From assembly GCF_020283565.1 (NCBI RefSeq), contig NC_060065.1:55961489-56025488 (forward strand): DNA of 64,000 bases, written 5' to 3'. The notes beneath the pieces are model-generated. The model saw only the letters and a list, made by a program, of their open reading frames with translations. It did not search any database and was not told the origin of the DNA. This stretch comes from Trifolium pratense. Taxonomy: Eukaryota; Streptophyta; Magnoliopsida; Fabales; Fabaceae. This document shows, one piece after another, positions 38,365 to 51,316 of this stretch. How positions within the stretch are numbered: the first letter of the stretch is position 1; every line of letters starts with the position of its first letter. The position numbers and the translations under genes are program-made.

Positions 38365-40051
38365 AAAATATATATATGTCTTATGTTATGGTTAGTTTGT
38401 TAATAAAATATTTTTACTGCTAAAAAAAATGTGTATTTTATTATGATGAGTTTGTTAATAAATTTTTTTTGTTGCTACTAAAAAATCAAAAATATTATTG
38501 ATATTATGAAAAGTCGATACCAAAACTTATATATTCTCTTTATATATTTTATATATAGTATATAATAGAATAAATAATCACACCAACAAAGTTGAAACAC
38601 ACAAACAAAGCCTTTTTATTAGAAAGATATTTATTTTAAAAATTATAAAATAAATAATAAAAAATGAAAGTTTGACCCAAAGGTAAGCGTTGAGAAAGGT
38701 TAGTTAGGGAACACCGTACAAAGGGTAGAAAACGGCTTGGAAACACCGTCATACCATTTTTAGAAACCTCCCTCAATTTTCTGAATCTTACGTCCGAATT
38801 CTGTTCTGTTTTTTCTTTCCTTTTATAGCAACCAACCAACACCATTTCTTTAACTCCTTCCTTTTACCCTTTCACTATACTTTAGAGCTAAAATGTCCCT
38901 TTTTTGTTCAATTCTGTGAAACAACATTCGTCACTTTCGAGGATTTTAAGGTCGGTTGTTTATTCATTAATCTTATCAAATTCATTCCTAGGGTTCATTT
39001 TTTCGGCTTTTCCCCAATTTCATTCTCAAATTTTGAGCTTAATTGTTTGCATTACATACAATAGCTATAAATACAATTCATAAATCTTCACACTTTCATA
39101 AATTGTTGTTTTCTTTTAACTTCCTTTGGAGCTATGATCTTCAACATTCAGGTTTTTTGGGAACCCTAAAATTTCAAATTTTTTTTTTTGTCTTTCAGTT
39201 ATGTTTGTTGGATTTTGATGGCTTGTTGTTTAAGGCATTTGTTTCATTTGTGTAATTTTGAAAATTGAAATTCTCTTGTGGGGTATAGGTTGCTATTCCA
39301 AAAGATAAGATTTTTTTAAAGAGTGGTGGTGAACTCTTCTAATGGTTAATATGAGTAACAAAGATGAATGATAGATTAATAGTTAAGAATCCTCCCTGCA
39401 CCACTTCCTATGTTGGGTCGGTCCATACGGAGCAAAACTTTGGCTTTAAATGGGCCCCTGCTAGTGGACAGTGGAATTGGTGTCCCTTGGATTAGTCGGT
39501 CCTTAGACCTGATACCAAGTCTTAAAAAAAAATATTTAAGATTTAGAGGACTTTAAATCAGGTCAATGGCACAGTGCCTATGCAGCTCAACAGTTAAGAG
39601 TTTTTGGATGATAGATTAATAGAATTCTATTTTGAATATCAAGAGAATTTTCCTCATGCAAGTTTTACCTATGCAGCATATGATTTTGCTTGAGAAATTA
39701 AAAGATTTTTTGCTCAATTTTTAATCAATGTTTTCGCTTGAGCTGTAGAGTATCTGCTTGTGCAGTCCTGTTTATCTCACAAGTTCAAATCTGCAGCAGT
39801 TCTTATGATTTTTTTGTTGTTGTTGGTGATTGTGTGGTTTGCTAATTGTTGATTTTGGAAAATTTTCCATAGGGGCTATGCTCAACTGCTAATGTTTAAT
39901 TTGCTTTATGATAATAGTAGCTGATTTGAGTACACAAACTTATAGGTTTCAAGAATTCTTGTGAACAAGGAAGCAATGTCTTGTGAAATTTTTTACGTAG
40001 AGGGACTCTAATACGGCTATATTTTGATTGGTTTTTATCTCTAACTTAAGT
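38365..40051 (+). promoter_or_regulatory. Upstream and 5' leader region of the NLP gene
   Basis: The stretch 38640-39040 looks like promoter plus leader (pyrimidine-rich, with no long ORF that fits a protein). It is followed by a probable leader intron, which carries a 225-bp retroposed insertion. The exact transcription start and leader splice sites could not be fixed. Confidence 0.4.
39383..39607 (+). mobile_element. SINE-like retroposed insertion with 15-bp target duplication
   Basis: The 15-bp word ATGATAGATTAATAG sits at 39368-39382 and again at 39608-39622, exactly flanking 225 bp of unrelated sequence. The insert contains TGGATTAGTCGGTCCTTAGA and ends AGTTTTTGG. Long exact duplication without inverted repeats indicates target-primed retrotransposition. 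Confidence 0.75.
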
Positions 40052-43000
40052 ATGGAATACCCTTTTTACCCTAAGGGAAGAGGAATTGGGTATTGGCAGT
40101 CTCCTGGAACTCAGTTGGAAGAATCAAGATCATTAGATGGTGGAATCAGCAATTTGGGGTCAGAGGATATGCCTAGCAGCTTCTCCGAGCTCATGAACTT
40201 TGATACTTATGCTGGTTTGTGTTCTGGCCCATCCATGACTGATCAGATTATGGCTAATGAGCTTCCGTCTCTTGCCTCGGTATTATATCAATCGCCTGAT
40301 GAATTCAATCTAGTAGAACAAAACACTGGACAATTCTATATGACAGGAGTCAGTGGAAATTACAATAACTCGGAAAGCTCCCCCATTTTTGGGGAGAAAA
40401 TTGTGCGTCAACAGATGGATAGCCTACTTGATTTATTAGACAACAACAATGATGCAAATAACTTAAGTTCTAAGCAAAAAATTAACGACTCTTCACAGCA
40501 TGTTAATACTTTTGACATGGACAATTGCATAATCTCCAAGCCACCTGATTTGTCACTTGATGAGAGAATGCTGAAAGCCCTGTCCTTCTTTAAAGAATCA
40601 GCTGGTGGGGGAATATTGGCACAAGTTTGGGTACCGATAAAGCATGGTGGTCAAGTTTACTTAAGCACTAGTGAGCAACCTTATTTACTAGATCAAATGC
40701 TTGCAGGGTATCGTGAAGTATCAAGGACATTTACATTTTCTACAGAAGGAAAACCAGGTTTTTTACCAGGACTTCCTGGTCGTGTGTTTATCTCCAAAGT
40801 TCCCGAGTGGACTTCCAATGTTGGTTACTACAGTCCAAGTGAGTATTTGAGGGTTGAGCATGCAAGAAATCATGATGTTCGTGGATCAATTGCGTTTCCC
40901 ATATTTGATCTGCACTCTGGACTGCCATGTTGTGCTGTCTTGGAACTTGTCACTACGAAGGAAAAACTTGATTTTGACAGAGAATTGGAAATTATTTGTC
41001 GTTCACTTCAGGTAGGCATTTCTTTTGCCGTTTCCATTTGAACTTTCCTTTTTGCATCTTGCCTGTCTCGCTGCTTTTCATGTTGAGTTTGATGGAAGTT
41101 GACATGGTTCCCTTCACATAATTTTTTTTGCCTTCAATTTATTTATGTTCTATTTTGAATTTATTTGTATCTGTATTGCCCTAGTTTGGTAAGCATTTAA
41201 GGAATTTAGGCAAATATTTAGCCCACAACATGATGCAAATCGGTTCGAAAATTGTTTTGGCAAACATGTGTTGCATAAATACATTATTCGAGACTTATTA
41301 TTATTATTCTTATATCACCATTTAGGACTTAGATGTCTCAATACAAAGATATCATGGAGAATTTTGTAATCTGGCTGGGAAAGCATCTCAGGTGTTTGTC
41401 GGTGATCGGTCAATACTTGTTTCTTAAAACGAACAATGTTAATATTGTTAGTTTTTATGTTGAGGGTGGGGATCGAACCCTTGACCTCCTTAATAATGTT
41501 CAGTGTTGTTCCACACCATGGCAAGGAGCGCTTAGGCAGAAACATTTCCATGGACGTGTATTGAGTGGCCGTGTTTCCCGTCTTCGCATTAGGGATCATA
41601 ACTAAATTTAAAAATTAAAATTCATCGACATTATGTGTTTCTAGTCTACAATTGTATATGCATCCAATATTCATCTGGGAATATATTTGAGTAGTTGCAT
41701 TATTTCAAAGTGCATCCTATATTCATTTGACCAAGAATTTATCTTTTGCCAAGATGTTTCAAAGACCATCACTCCAATTTCTCATAAGAAGTAACCCATA
41801 TGTCTTATAAATTTGCATATTATATCATAACTTACGGTAGTAATGATGCATGTATTTCTCATGCTTTTCTGCAGCTTGTAAATTTAAGGACTACGATGCC
41901 TTTTCGGCTGCTTCCTGAGGTATTTTCTTAAACATGTTTTTTTAATTTCCCACTGGTTTTGCACTTCTTAGAATATTATTTCTTCTTCTGCAGTGTCTTA
42001 CGAATAATAAAAGAGCTGCTTTAACAGAGATAGTTGATGTGTTAAGATCTGTGTGTCATGCACATAGATTGCCACTGGCACTAACATGGATTCCCTGTTT
42101 TTACAATGAGGGCACAAGAGATGAAACTACTAGAATACAAATTAAAGAGGGTAATTCAAGTTCTAGAGAAAAAAACATACTGTGTATTGAAGAATCAGCT
42201 TGCTATATAACTGATAGAGCGATGGAAGGATTCGTGCATGCATGCATTGAACATCCTCTTGAGGAAGGGAAAGGTGTAGCTGGGAAAGCACTTCAATCAA
42301 ACCATCCTTTCTTCTATTCTGATGTGAAAACATATGATATTAGTGAGTATCCGCTTGTTCATCATGCACGCAAGTTCAATTTGAATGCTGCAGTTGCAAT
42401 CAGGCTAAGGAGTACTTATACTAATAATGATGATTACATATTGGAATTCTTTCTGCCTATCAATATGAAGGGGAGTTCAGAACAGCAACTTTTATTAGAC
42501 AACCTCTCAGGTACCATGCAGAAAATTTGTAAGAGTTTGAGGACAGTTTCAGGTGCCGAACTATCAGAAATGGAAAGCTCTCAGGAAGGGTTTGAAAAGA
42601 ACAGTGTCCCAAGTTTTCCCCCCTCGTCTAAGAGAAAATCTCCAACACCATTTATAAATGAAAGCCATGGTTCCGTCAAGAAGCTGTCGTCAAAGGCTTC
42701 TAACCTGAGAAACAATGGAAATGAGCCTTCTCCTAACCAGGTACTGTCCTTTGACCCTAATAATGCATGTGTTTTAATGTGAAATTGCTGCTCTATCTGA
42801 GGAAGCATTTGTTAAAAATGATTGTGAATGATGTAGTAGAACAAGGGACCAGAAATACTAAACCTCTATGACTCTATCACACTTCACTTATGCTATAAAG
42901 GAGTATGCTAATGGGGCAATGGATTGATATAATTTATGCATCAATTTTTGTAAGTTATTGACGGTATAACTGTTTTTAGCGTTTCCTGAGCTTCAACTTT

Positions 43001-45361
43001 TCTGTGCAGGAAAGAAATGCACCGAAAAGACGAGCTGAGAAATATAGAAGTTCATCCGAGAAGAATGTTAGCTTGAGTGTTCTCCAACAATACTTTTCTG
43101 GTAGTCTGAAGGATGCTGCAAAAAGCATTGGCGGTTAGGCTCCAACGTTATTTATCCTAATTTCTGTGTATTTATTGACCTGTCTTATTTATTTTGAATT
43201 ATGGTGACGGAAGTCAATTTTTATCATATCTGCACTCGCTTTAGTTATATAGACGGGTCTTAACAATAATTTGAAATGCATACCTTAGTGTTGTGTTTGG
43301 ATGAAATAATTCAAAATATTAGATAATTTAAAACCCTTTTTTTTTAATTTTTTTTTTTTGTTTGGATAAGTATTTGTGATATTTGTTCTCGTTTCTTGCT
43401 GCCGCCATTATACACATTTCTTGCTATCAACATTATACACCCTCACCAGCCACAACATAAAAGCAAAGCCTCCTCTGACCAACCACACTATGTCCACCTT
43501 CAGCTATAGCTACCCTATACCAGCACAGCCTTTTCTACACCATCATCTGTTGGTGATCGATGCCACAAACATCTTCTCCTCTACGTTTCTAACTCTCATA
43601 TATGCTTAAACCTTCCCCAGACAATATCGAGACTTTTGACAGCATTGTTTTTAACATGATCTGCATGAATTTGACCAAATAGTGTTCCTCTATATTGGAA
43701 TGTAGAACTGAAGCCGCAACCATTGATAGTAAAACGTGTTATTGTATTTTGTGGATTTTGAAAACTTAATTTCAAGAGGTAGAATTTCAAATTCTCCATT
43801 TTGAGAAAAAATTAACATGAATAAGATTCATGTAAAAACTATATTTCCTCCTTAAAATCTTGTATCCAAACACATTTAGGTTTTGAGAGGCATTATGGAT
43901 TTTTTATTCTATAGTTATCACTTCTACACAAAACAACGAAAGCAAAAATAAGTATTGTATGATGAAATTGTTTAAACGGTTCTGGTTGCATGTTACATCT
44001 CTGTCTTAAGCATCACTTGATTGTCAAATTTTTATTTTTTTGAACAAGCAAATTTATATTGAAATATACAAGAGAGATGTTTACAAAGTGAGATATGCAG
44101 TGTGATAACTTCAAAGCTTAGTGTGGTTAAATAATAATATCATCATTGTTACTAACGATTTAAATTGACATCAAGTTATAACTACTGTTCTATCTAAGAC
44201 AAAAAATGTCCTTTCATTGTCCACAGAAGATGTTTATATTTCTGAAAGCTATTCTTATTAATTGAAACATGTTTTTTTTTAACTATTCTTATTAATTGAA
44301 ACATGTTATTTTTTAACAATTGAATTATTCTTTGAGCAGTTTGCCCGACAACTCTGAAAAGGATATGCAGGCATCACGGAATTTCAAGATGGCCATCCCG
44401 CAAGATTAATAAAGTGAATCGTTCTTTGAAGAAAATTCAGACTGTGCTTGACTCTGTCGAGGGAGTTGAAGGTGGGTTGAAGTTTGATCCTTCCGTGGGG
44501 GCATTTGTGGCAAAAGGGACAGCCATCCAAGAAATTGATGAAAATAGAAGCCTCCCTTTCCCCGAGAAAAGTACTACAGAAGACTCTGAGCCGTTTTCAC
44601 AAGATGCTGCCTCAGTGCCTCTTGCACATTGTAGTGACGGTGAGAATTCAGCAAATAAGTTGGATGAGAAATTGAAGGAAACCAATGCATCTTTGATTGA
44701 TTGCAGTGAAGATTCAAAATCATTTGCAATGGATGATTGTCCTGAACAAGCTTGTTTTGGTTCCGTTCTTGGAAAAGGTGATCAGTGGGTTCTGAACAAG
44801 GGTGGTTTGAGAGAAGAAGAAAAATGTAAACATAATACTATTGGCAAGAGGACAAGTTCCTTTGTTGTTTATGAGATGGACACTGGTGTGGATGGGGATG
44901 ATGAGGCTGTTGAGAACAACAATCCTGCTTCTTCAAGCTTGACAGGCTCGTCTAATAGCTCTGGTTCAATCGTACATGACAGTTCATCAGGTTACCAGAA
45001 CCTTAAGAACCAAAAGCAGTCCAAAAGCAAATCAATCATCGTCGATAGCGGGTCAAAAATCGTTGTGAAAGCTACTTACGGAGAAGACACCATTCGTTTC
45101 AAGTTTGATCCAGCCACAGGTTGTTTAAAACTATATGAAGAAGTTGCATCAAGGTTCAAACTGCGAAACGGGACATTCCAGCTCAAATATCTAGACGATG
45201 AAAAAGAATGGGTGATGTTAGTGAACCACTCAGATTTACAAGAGTGTTTGGAAATATTGAATGATATGGGGACACGTAATGCAAGGTTTCTTGTTCGCGA
45301 TACGCCTTGTACTTTTGGCAGCTCTGGTAGTAGCGTGTGCTACTTGGGAGGCAGCTCATAG
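40052..45361 (+). CDS. NLP8: NIN-like protein (NLP8/9 type) RWP-RK transcription factor
   Basis: Five coding exons: 40052-41011, 41875-41919, 41994-42740, 43010-43133 and 44340-45361, all in phase, 965 residues. The start is ATG of [10 protein letters not shown] in good context. The N-terminal GAF-like region contains [23 protein letters not shown] and [10 protein letters not shown]; its second half has [11 protein letters not shown] and [19 protein letters not shown]. The RWP-RK DNA-binding domain spans about 602-655, with [20 protein letters not shown] and RWPSRK at 642-647. A PB1 domain (about 866-945, [14 protein letters not shown] through FLVRD) mediates protein pairing. The family controls nitrate-responsive genes; NLP8 in Arabidopsis acts in nitrate-promoted germination. 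The very short exon 3 (45 nt) is in frame. The order and block sequences fit NLP8 better than NLP6/7; orthology is inferred. Intron 5 holds a MITE, and an Au SINE lies just past the stop. Confidence 0.95.
43295..43890. mobile_element. MITE in intron 5 of the NLP gene
   Basis: The left end TTGTGTTTGGATGAAATAAT is mirrored on the right by AAAATCTTGTATCCAAACAC. Boundaries are approximate and no target duplication was confirmed. Confidence 0.5.
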
Positions 45362-45574
45362 CATATCAGATGATGGAAATGGATGACTTAAATGTAACAA
45401 TTTTAGTTTTTTTGCTTTGACAAGATTTTGATGATATTTTCACAATCTTATGGAGGGTTCTGCATCTCGACGAGTTTGAATTTTAGGTATGCTAGTTGCC
45501 AAGCTTAACTAGAGTGTCCAATATTGTCATTCCCGAGCGGCCTCTGGAAATATTCGGCTTATGTGGGAGCACAA

Positions 45575-45690
45575 GCTTTGGCACAATGATAAGGCTGTTG
45601 TCATGTATACCAACAGGTCATGGATTCGAATCTTGAAAACAGTCTCTTGCTTGCAGGGTAAGGCACATTTACTCTCCAAACTCCATTTGA
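45575..45690 (+). mobile_element. Au-type tRNA-derived SINE
   Basis: The A box region TTTGGCACAATGATAAGGCT, the B box region GGTCATGGATTCGAATC and the following CTTGCAGGGTAAGGC match the Au SINE known from legumes and grasses. The 3' end is decayed. It lies about 210 bp past the NLP stop codon. Confidence 0.8.
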
Positions 45691-45699
45691 TGAGAGCTT

Positions 45700-46197
45700 T
45701 TAGTTCTGTATATGTTGAACACACAGATAGCAGCAGCATAGGAATTTATAGTAGTAGTGAGAACATGAGGTAAATGGCTCTGCAGTGCTGTAATGTAATG
45801 TCAGTTTGTTGTATATAATTATCAACCGATGATATAATTAAAATGTAGTGACAATATATATAAAATGAGAAGTGTACAGAGTGGTTGTATGAATAAGATA
45901 TGTGATTCCTGAGTCATGTAGTGACAACTTTAGCGATTATACTGAGTCTTTTCTAGGAAAAAAAAATACTATAGAGTATGGTTGTAAAAGTAATACTATA
46001 ATTAAGTGTTTTGGTGGTTGTTTCTTCGATTTCATTGATGATATTGACAGTGACATACCAAATATTTAAGTGTATCTATGAAAGAGTGCTTTGAAGAGTG
46101 TGCTGCTGCTGGCTTATCAAATAGTTTAACAGCTAATTTGGTCAAGGAGTGTAAAAATTATTTTTTAGAATTTGTATATTTTAATTTTTTAAGTATT
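45700..46197. other. Intergenic between NLP and PEX13 genes, first part
   Basis: No gene was seen. It probably includes the end of the NLP 3' region. Confidence 0.4.
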
Positions 46198-46206
46198 AAA
46201 TTTTTT

Positions 46207-46511
46207 GCTTAACTACATATTTAGTCTTCACGTTTAAGAAATATAAATTTTTCTCTTACGTTTTTATCGTTTACATTAGTTAATCCTTTCCGTTAGTTTT
46301 GTTACATGTGGCAGACAGTTTGTATATGTGGACATACACTTGGGCAATTGGACACGTGTATAGTTCAAACAGTGTTAGTGGAAAAACTGATGGAAATGAC
46401 TAATTAATGCAAATAGCGGAAACGTAAGGAATCAAATTGATACTTTTTAAACGTGAAAGACCAAATTAAATCATAAAATAAACGTAAGAGACCAAATGTG
46501 TAGTTAAGCCT
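46207..46511. mobile_element. Mutator-like MITE, about 305 bp
   Basis: The left end GCTTAACTACATATTTAGTC mirrors the right end, whose reverse is GGCTTAACTACACATTTGGT. AAATTTTTT flanks both ends (46198-46206 and 46512-46520), a 9-bp duplication. The tips match the GGCTTAA type of the 16238 element. Confidence 0.8.
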
Positions 46512-46714
46512 AAATTTTTTGTATTATTAAATGTATAATTTTTATATTAGAATATCTTAATATGTGCTCTTATGACACATGTTAACATGACCCTTTATTC
46601 GATACTTCAAACTCAACTCGCCAATTTATCCATCATGCAATTATCTATTATAAGTTCACTTAAACAATTCAATATTTTTTGTATGAAAAAACATATAAAA
46701 GATAATTTTTTATT

Positions 46715-46889
46715 GGGTTATGCTAACCAGTGCCCCCGGGGCACTAGTTAAGGATATCAAAAGGAGTAATTTTTGCATTGAAAAGAGCATTTTTTATACT
46801 TATAAAAAGTAGATTACACAATTTCCAATATATTCATAGCTTATTTAGCTCCTTAACCAGTGCCCCAGGGGCACTAGTTAGCATTTTCC
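46715..46889. mobile_element. 175-bp MITE with palindromic termini
   Basis: Each end contains the palindrome-like ACCAGTGCCCC.GGGGCACT, and the two ends are inverted copies (GGGTTATGCTAAC and GGAAAATGCTAAC). The exact 9-bp duplication TTTTTTATT (46706-46714 and 46890-46898) places it with Mutator-like elements. Confidence 0.85.
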
Positions 46890-46899
46890 TTTTTTATTC

Positions 46900-47617
46900 G
46901 CAGAAGAAGTGGCGAGTGAAATTAAAGTCCCATATTCAAACTCAAATGAAAATGTCTATATTAATAATATCAGTAATGTGTCGGTTAATTATTCAAACCA
47001 TGATATAAATACAAATTTTTTATTATTATTAGCGATGACTAATAAAATAAAATTATTTTCTCTCAACCGAATTAAGAAGTTAAAAATCGAACACACCTAC
47101 TTGGGAAGGTCTAAGTGACCCTTATCACTTTGACATTTTTTTTATCTAAGTAGTCTCGTGATTAGAAATTTCATTTTAAAGTGAGTAAGTGACGTGTCCG
47201 GAATTTGAACTTGATCCCTGCATATATAATGTCATTTTCCTACCGATCGAGTTAAGTTTTCTAGAAAAAATCCCAATATTTATAAATTAATTTTGTAATA
47301 AAAATTGAAATAGATTTTTTATATAATTCCACCAGATGACAAATTAGTTATTGGTGTGCAATGCATAGTTGGCAATTAAAAGCATGTGTGTGATTGATTA
47401 TATAACCAAACCAAAAACCTCAAATGTTGACAAATGGTGGGGCCCAATTACCGAGTGTTTGAAGATGATGTAACAAATTCTTCATTCATCCCCTTCCTTC
47501 CATTTTCTTCTTCTTCTTCTTCTCAAAAAGCCCAAAATCAACAATAATCACTTCTTCATTGAGAAAGGGTTTACATGGTGTTTTCCCTTCTTCAATAATC
47601 ACTTAATTAATCAATAA
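46900..47617 (+). promoter_or_regulatory. Upstream and leader region of PEX13
   Basis: AT-rich sequence and then a TTC/CTT-rich tract at 47500-47525, typical of plant leaders, before the ATG at 47618. No TATA box is clear. Confidence 0.35.
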
Positions 47618-50538
47618 ATGGATTCTAATTCTCAACCATCAGGTTCCTTCTCTTTCTCCTTTTCCCCCCATCAATTTTACTTTTTTTTTTTCTCAATTAA
47701 TTCATCATAGATTATAAAATTTTAATCTTTTTTCATCTGGGTTTGCGTTTCATTCCTTTTTACCATATCAATTAATCACAATTGTATCTCTATCATCGTC
47801 TTTATCAAAGTTTCCGGAACCCTAAAATTCATACTTGCATGTCTGTTTCTCTTCCAAATCATTCATCAATTTATATATGTATGTATGTATGTGAAATTTT
47901 GAATAAGGATAATCTGATAGCAACGTAATTGAATTTGAATTATGTTTATTTCTAATTTATCTTTCACAAGATTGATTTTTTTCTTTTTTTTTAGGTTAAA
48001 TCTTCACAATATTGTTAGTTTTGAAAGGTTTTGTTTTTAAGAAAAATAATGTGAATAACCTAAAATTGTGTTGCAGCAAGTAATCCTCCACCAAAACCTT
48101 GGGAACGGGCGGGTTCTTCATCTGGTCCTGCGCCATTTAGACCCCCATCAGGTGGAAGTACAAGTGATGTTGTTGAAGCTTCAGGGACTGCAAAACCTGG
48201 GGAAATTGTTACTGCTACCGATCGAAATACAGCTGTTAATAGGACTGCTCTTGCCAGGCCTGTTCCCGCTAGGCCATGGGAGCAGAATTATGGAACTACT
48301 AACAGCTATGGAGGCGGTGCATTAGGCGGTGCGTTTGTTTTTATTTGTAGCCTTTCATGTGCTTTCAATATTTTCCTTGTTTTCTTATATGAAGGAATCT
48401 TTTTTTATTTTTCTTATAATCTGCAGGATATGGTTCTACAATGAATTACAATTCTGGATATGGATCTGGATTGTATGGTTCTTCTTATGGTGGTGGGCTA
48501 GGAGGAGCCGGAGGAATGTATGGCGGCGGAATGTATGGTAACAGTATGTACAGAGGAGGATATGGCGGTGCCGGTGGCCTTTATGGGTCATCAGGGATGT
48601 ATGGAGGAGGTGGAATGTATGGCGGTGGCCTTGGAGGTCCAATGGGTGGTTATGGCATGGGAGTTGGTCCTTATGGTGGTGATCAAGATCCCAATAATCC
48701 ATATGGCGCCCCTCCATCCCCGCCAGGATTTTGGATTTCTATGCTGCGTGTGGTGAGCCATAATACTTTCAGAACTTAGTTTTTCTTCCATAGGGATAAT
48801 TATTCAACATGTACCATGGTCAATGTCAATGTTTGTCCCATTTTGTTAAACTGGATTGTTAAGTCACATAAAATTCTTTATCGCTGACATCTTTCATATT
48901 TGTAATTGTTAGTCTGTTTTAGATAAAATTCTCTTTATTTTTCCAACTAAACTGTATTTAGCACGGTATATTTTTCTTCGAATGTTTTTGAGCAAAAATC
49001 AAAATTTTATGTTCATTATATTAGTTAGGAATTAGGATTGTATGTGAGCTACGTGAGACAAGGCACCAATAGAAACAGTAATCATGTTAACGGCCTGTAA
49101 TGAAACTTCTTGTATCTAGAAGTATCCAGTTAGTTAAGCTGCATTTTTGTGCACTCTGCTTACTGTTACTGTTGCCCACCATTGCTTCTCTCCTTTATTT
49201 CCCCTTTGGATTATTTTAATATGAATATTGATTTTTTGTTATTTGTTGTCCAAAAATATGCTCGGCACATGTTGAACTTATATATTTCCCTCTAATGACA
49301 GATGCAAGGCGTGGTTAATTTTTTTGGTCGGATATCAATACTTATAGACCAGAACACCCAGGCTTTCCATTTGTTCATGACCGCAATGCTCCAGGTTTTG
49401 TGTTCATCATTCTCTTGTGATTTTTTTATTTGCTAATTGTTTACCCGTCTTCTATGACTGGTTGTTTGAAGATTGAAATTAAAGTAAAATAATGAAATCA
49501 TATATGCTTTATTTGTGTGTTTTTAATTGTTGTGATTTTTTTTTGGTTTTGGTGAAGCACCAAAGCTTATCAACTTTCACTCATTAGTAATTTTGAACCT
49601 TGTGATTTGTCAAATTGCCTATGGACTTTCAACTTGTTATGCTATTTTTATGTGCTGAGCTACGAACCTGTCTCATGCTTTGTGAATTTGTCCATTATTT
49701 TTTAGTTTACGTAGACTCTCAAGTTTGACTTTTAGTTCTGTTTAACCAATCAAAATTTCATATTAGATACTCCCTCCATCTTTAATTATAAGCAAAAGTC
49801 AACTTTTCAGATTCGTTCAATAATTGATTAATCTGGTCTATATAATATAGACCAGATACATTAATTATTCAATGAATCTAGAAAGCAAACTTTTGCTTAT
49901 AATTAAGGATGGAGTAGTAGTTGTGTAAAAGGTATATGCTGAAACTGTTGTCCTTCGGTATTATGGACAAATATAATTTCTGGTGTCAAATTATTATGGT
50001 AACGTGACAGTTTGGAATACACCATTTTTGTATCTAAATTTGTATTTGTATAATGTTAGTTGAGGTTAAGAAGCATTGGATTAATAAGTTATATAAATGC
50101 ACAAGTGACATCATAGATTTATATACGTATGATTTCTGATGTGTTATTTCAGTGTGTCGCAGGAATACACTTATTTTACCCTGTTTGATATTCATTTTGA
50201 CTCATTGGTCATTCTATTTTTATTTTCTTGAACTTTCCAACTCTGGAAACTCATTCCGTAATTGCATTTTTTAATGTGTTGTGAATATAGTTTAATTTTA
50301 GATGATCACATGGTGTTTGCTGCAGCTATTTGATCGCTCCGGCATGTTGTATGGAGAACTAGCTAGATTTGTGCTGCGATTGCTCGGGATCAAAACTAAG
50401 AAGGTTAATCCGCCAGGTCCAAATGGACATCCACTTCACGGACCACACAATCCTTCTGGAAATATGAACTACATTGAGGGACCAAAGACTGCTCCAAGTG
50501 GTAATTGGGACAATGTCTGGGGAAATGAAAGCCAGTGA
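47618..50538 (+). CDS. PEX13: Peroxisomal membrane protein PEX13
   Basis: Five exons: 47618-47642, 48077-48328, 48427-48752, 49302-49394 and 50326-50538, in phase, 302 residues. PEX13 docks PTS1/PTS2 cargo receptors at the peroxisome membrane together with PEX14. The N-terminus has PPPKPWERAGSSSGPAPFRP and ARPVPARPWEQNYG, both hallmarks of plant PEX13. Residues about 93-185 are a Gly/Tyr/Met-rich tract (MYGGG-type repeats), and PPSPPGFWISMLRV introduces the conserved Peroxin-13 domain (about 187-260, MQGVVNFFGR, IDQNTQAFH, LFDRSGMLYGELARFVLR). The C-terminus ends GNWDNVWGNESQ. As in other plants there is no C-terminal SH3 domain. Exon 1 codes for only eight residues, so it is easily missed by gene finders. 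Intron 4 holds a Stowaway MITE. Confidence 0.96.
49770..49914. mobile_element. Stowaway MITE in PEX13 intron 4
   Basis: A 145-bp element with ends CTCCCTCCATCTTTAATTAT and ATAATTAAGGATGGAG and a GCAAAAG/CTTTTGC pair inside. A TA target duplication flanks both sides. It folds into one nearly complete hairpin with the palindromic centre TCTATATAATATAGA. Confidence 0.92.
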
Positions 50539-50759
50539 ATGATTTGGCGAATTTAGTTAGTGTGTTCAAGTACATTAAAGAAAAGAGAGAAACACCGGCA
50601 TTTCCAATGAAGATACTGAAGCTGCATAATTCATGTATATCCTAGATTTAATTGCAGTTCTCTATTCTTGTTTGCCTATAGATTATTGGTTTTACTGGAA
50701 GTGGGATCTTCAGATGATAAGATATTATCCCTACCTTTATACCATGTAATCGTTTGCTT

Positions 50760-51310
50760 TGAATATGCAGGATGCTGCTATTTCTAAGTACATGTATTAT
50801 TTTGTGTCTAGAATGAATCTTAACTTGCATAACTGCATAAGTTTTGTGAGACACCTTAAATTGCAAATTGGTGATTTTGGCCAGATGGAGTACCCGTTTG
50901 TTCCCCCCTCCCCCTTTGTTGAATGTGTTCTATTCAGCTATATAATCATAATTTGTGTGTGCGCGCGTGGGTGTTCAATTCCACGAACTTTAGTTTTGTT
51001 TCACGACAAACCAGTCATTGAGATGGTTCTACAAAACAGTATTGTAGCTGTTGCTCTTTCATATAAGATTCTACAAAACAAATTGGTATGATTATATGAA
51101 GCGCGAGTCAAATTTTATTTCTGTGATTACGTTAGAAATCATGATTCACATGAACAAGCTTGTATTTTAGGAGCTTTTAACTTTAGATCTGACTTTGATC
51201 AGATGGTATGCTCCATAAGGCATAGCTCAAACTCAATTTCTTATAAGTTATAAGTTATTGTCACTTCACAAAAAATAATGATGTAACATATTTTAAATAA
51301 TGTGGTATAT
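50760..51310. other. Intergenic after PEX13
   Basis: No gene seen. The PEX13 3' untranslated region probably ends before about 50760. Confidence 0.4.
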
Positions 51311-51316
51311 AACTTA

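Noticed and set aside
41315..41605. Opposed ORFs of about 90 residues in intron 2 of the NLP gene
   Set aside because: Both lie in an intron; a GGGATCGAACCC word hints at a repeat, but no full SINE or gene could be shown.
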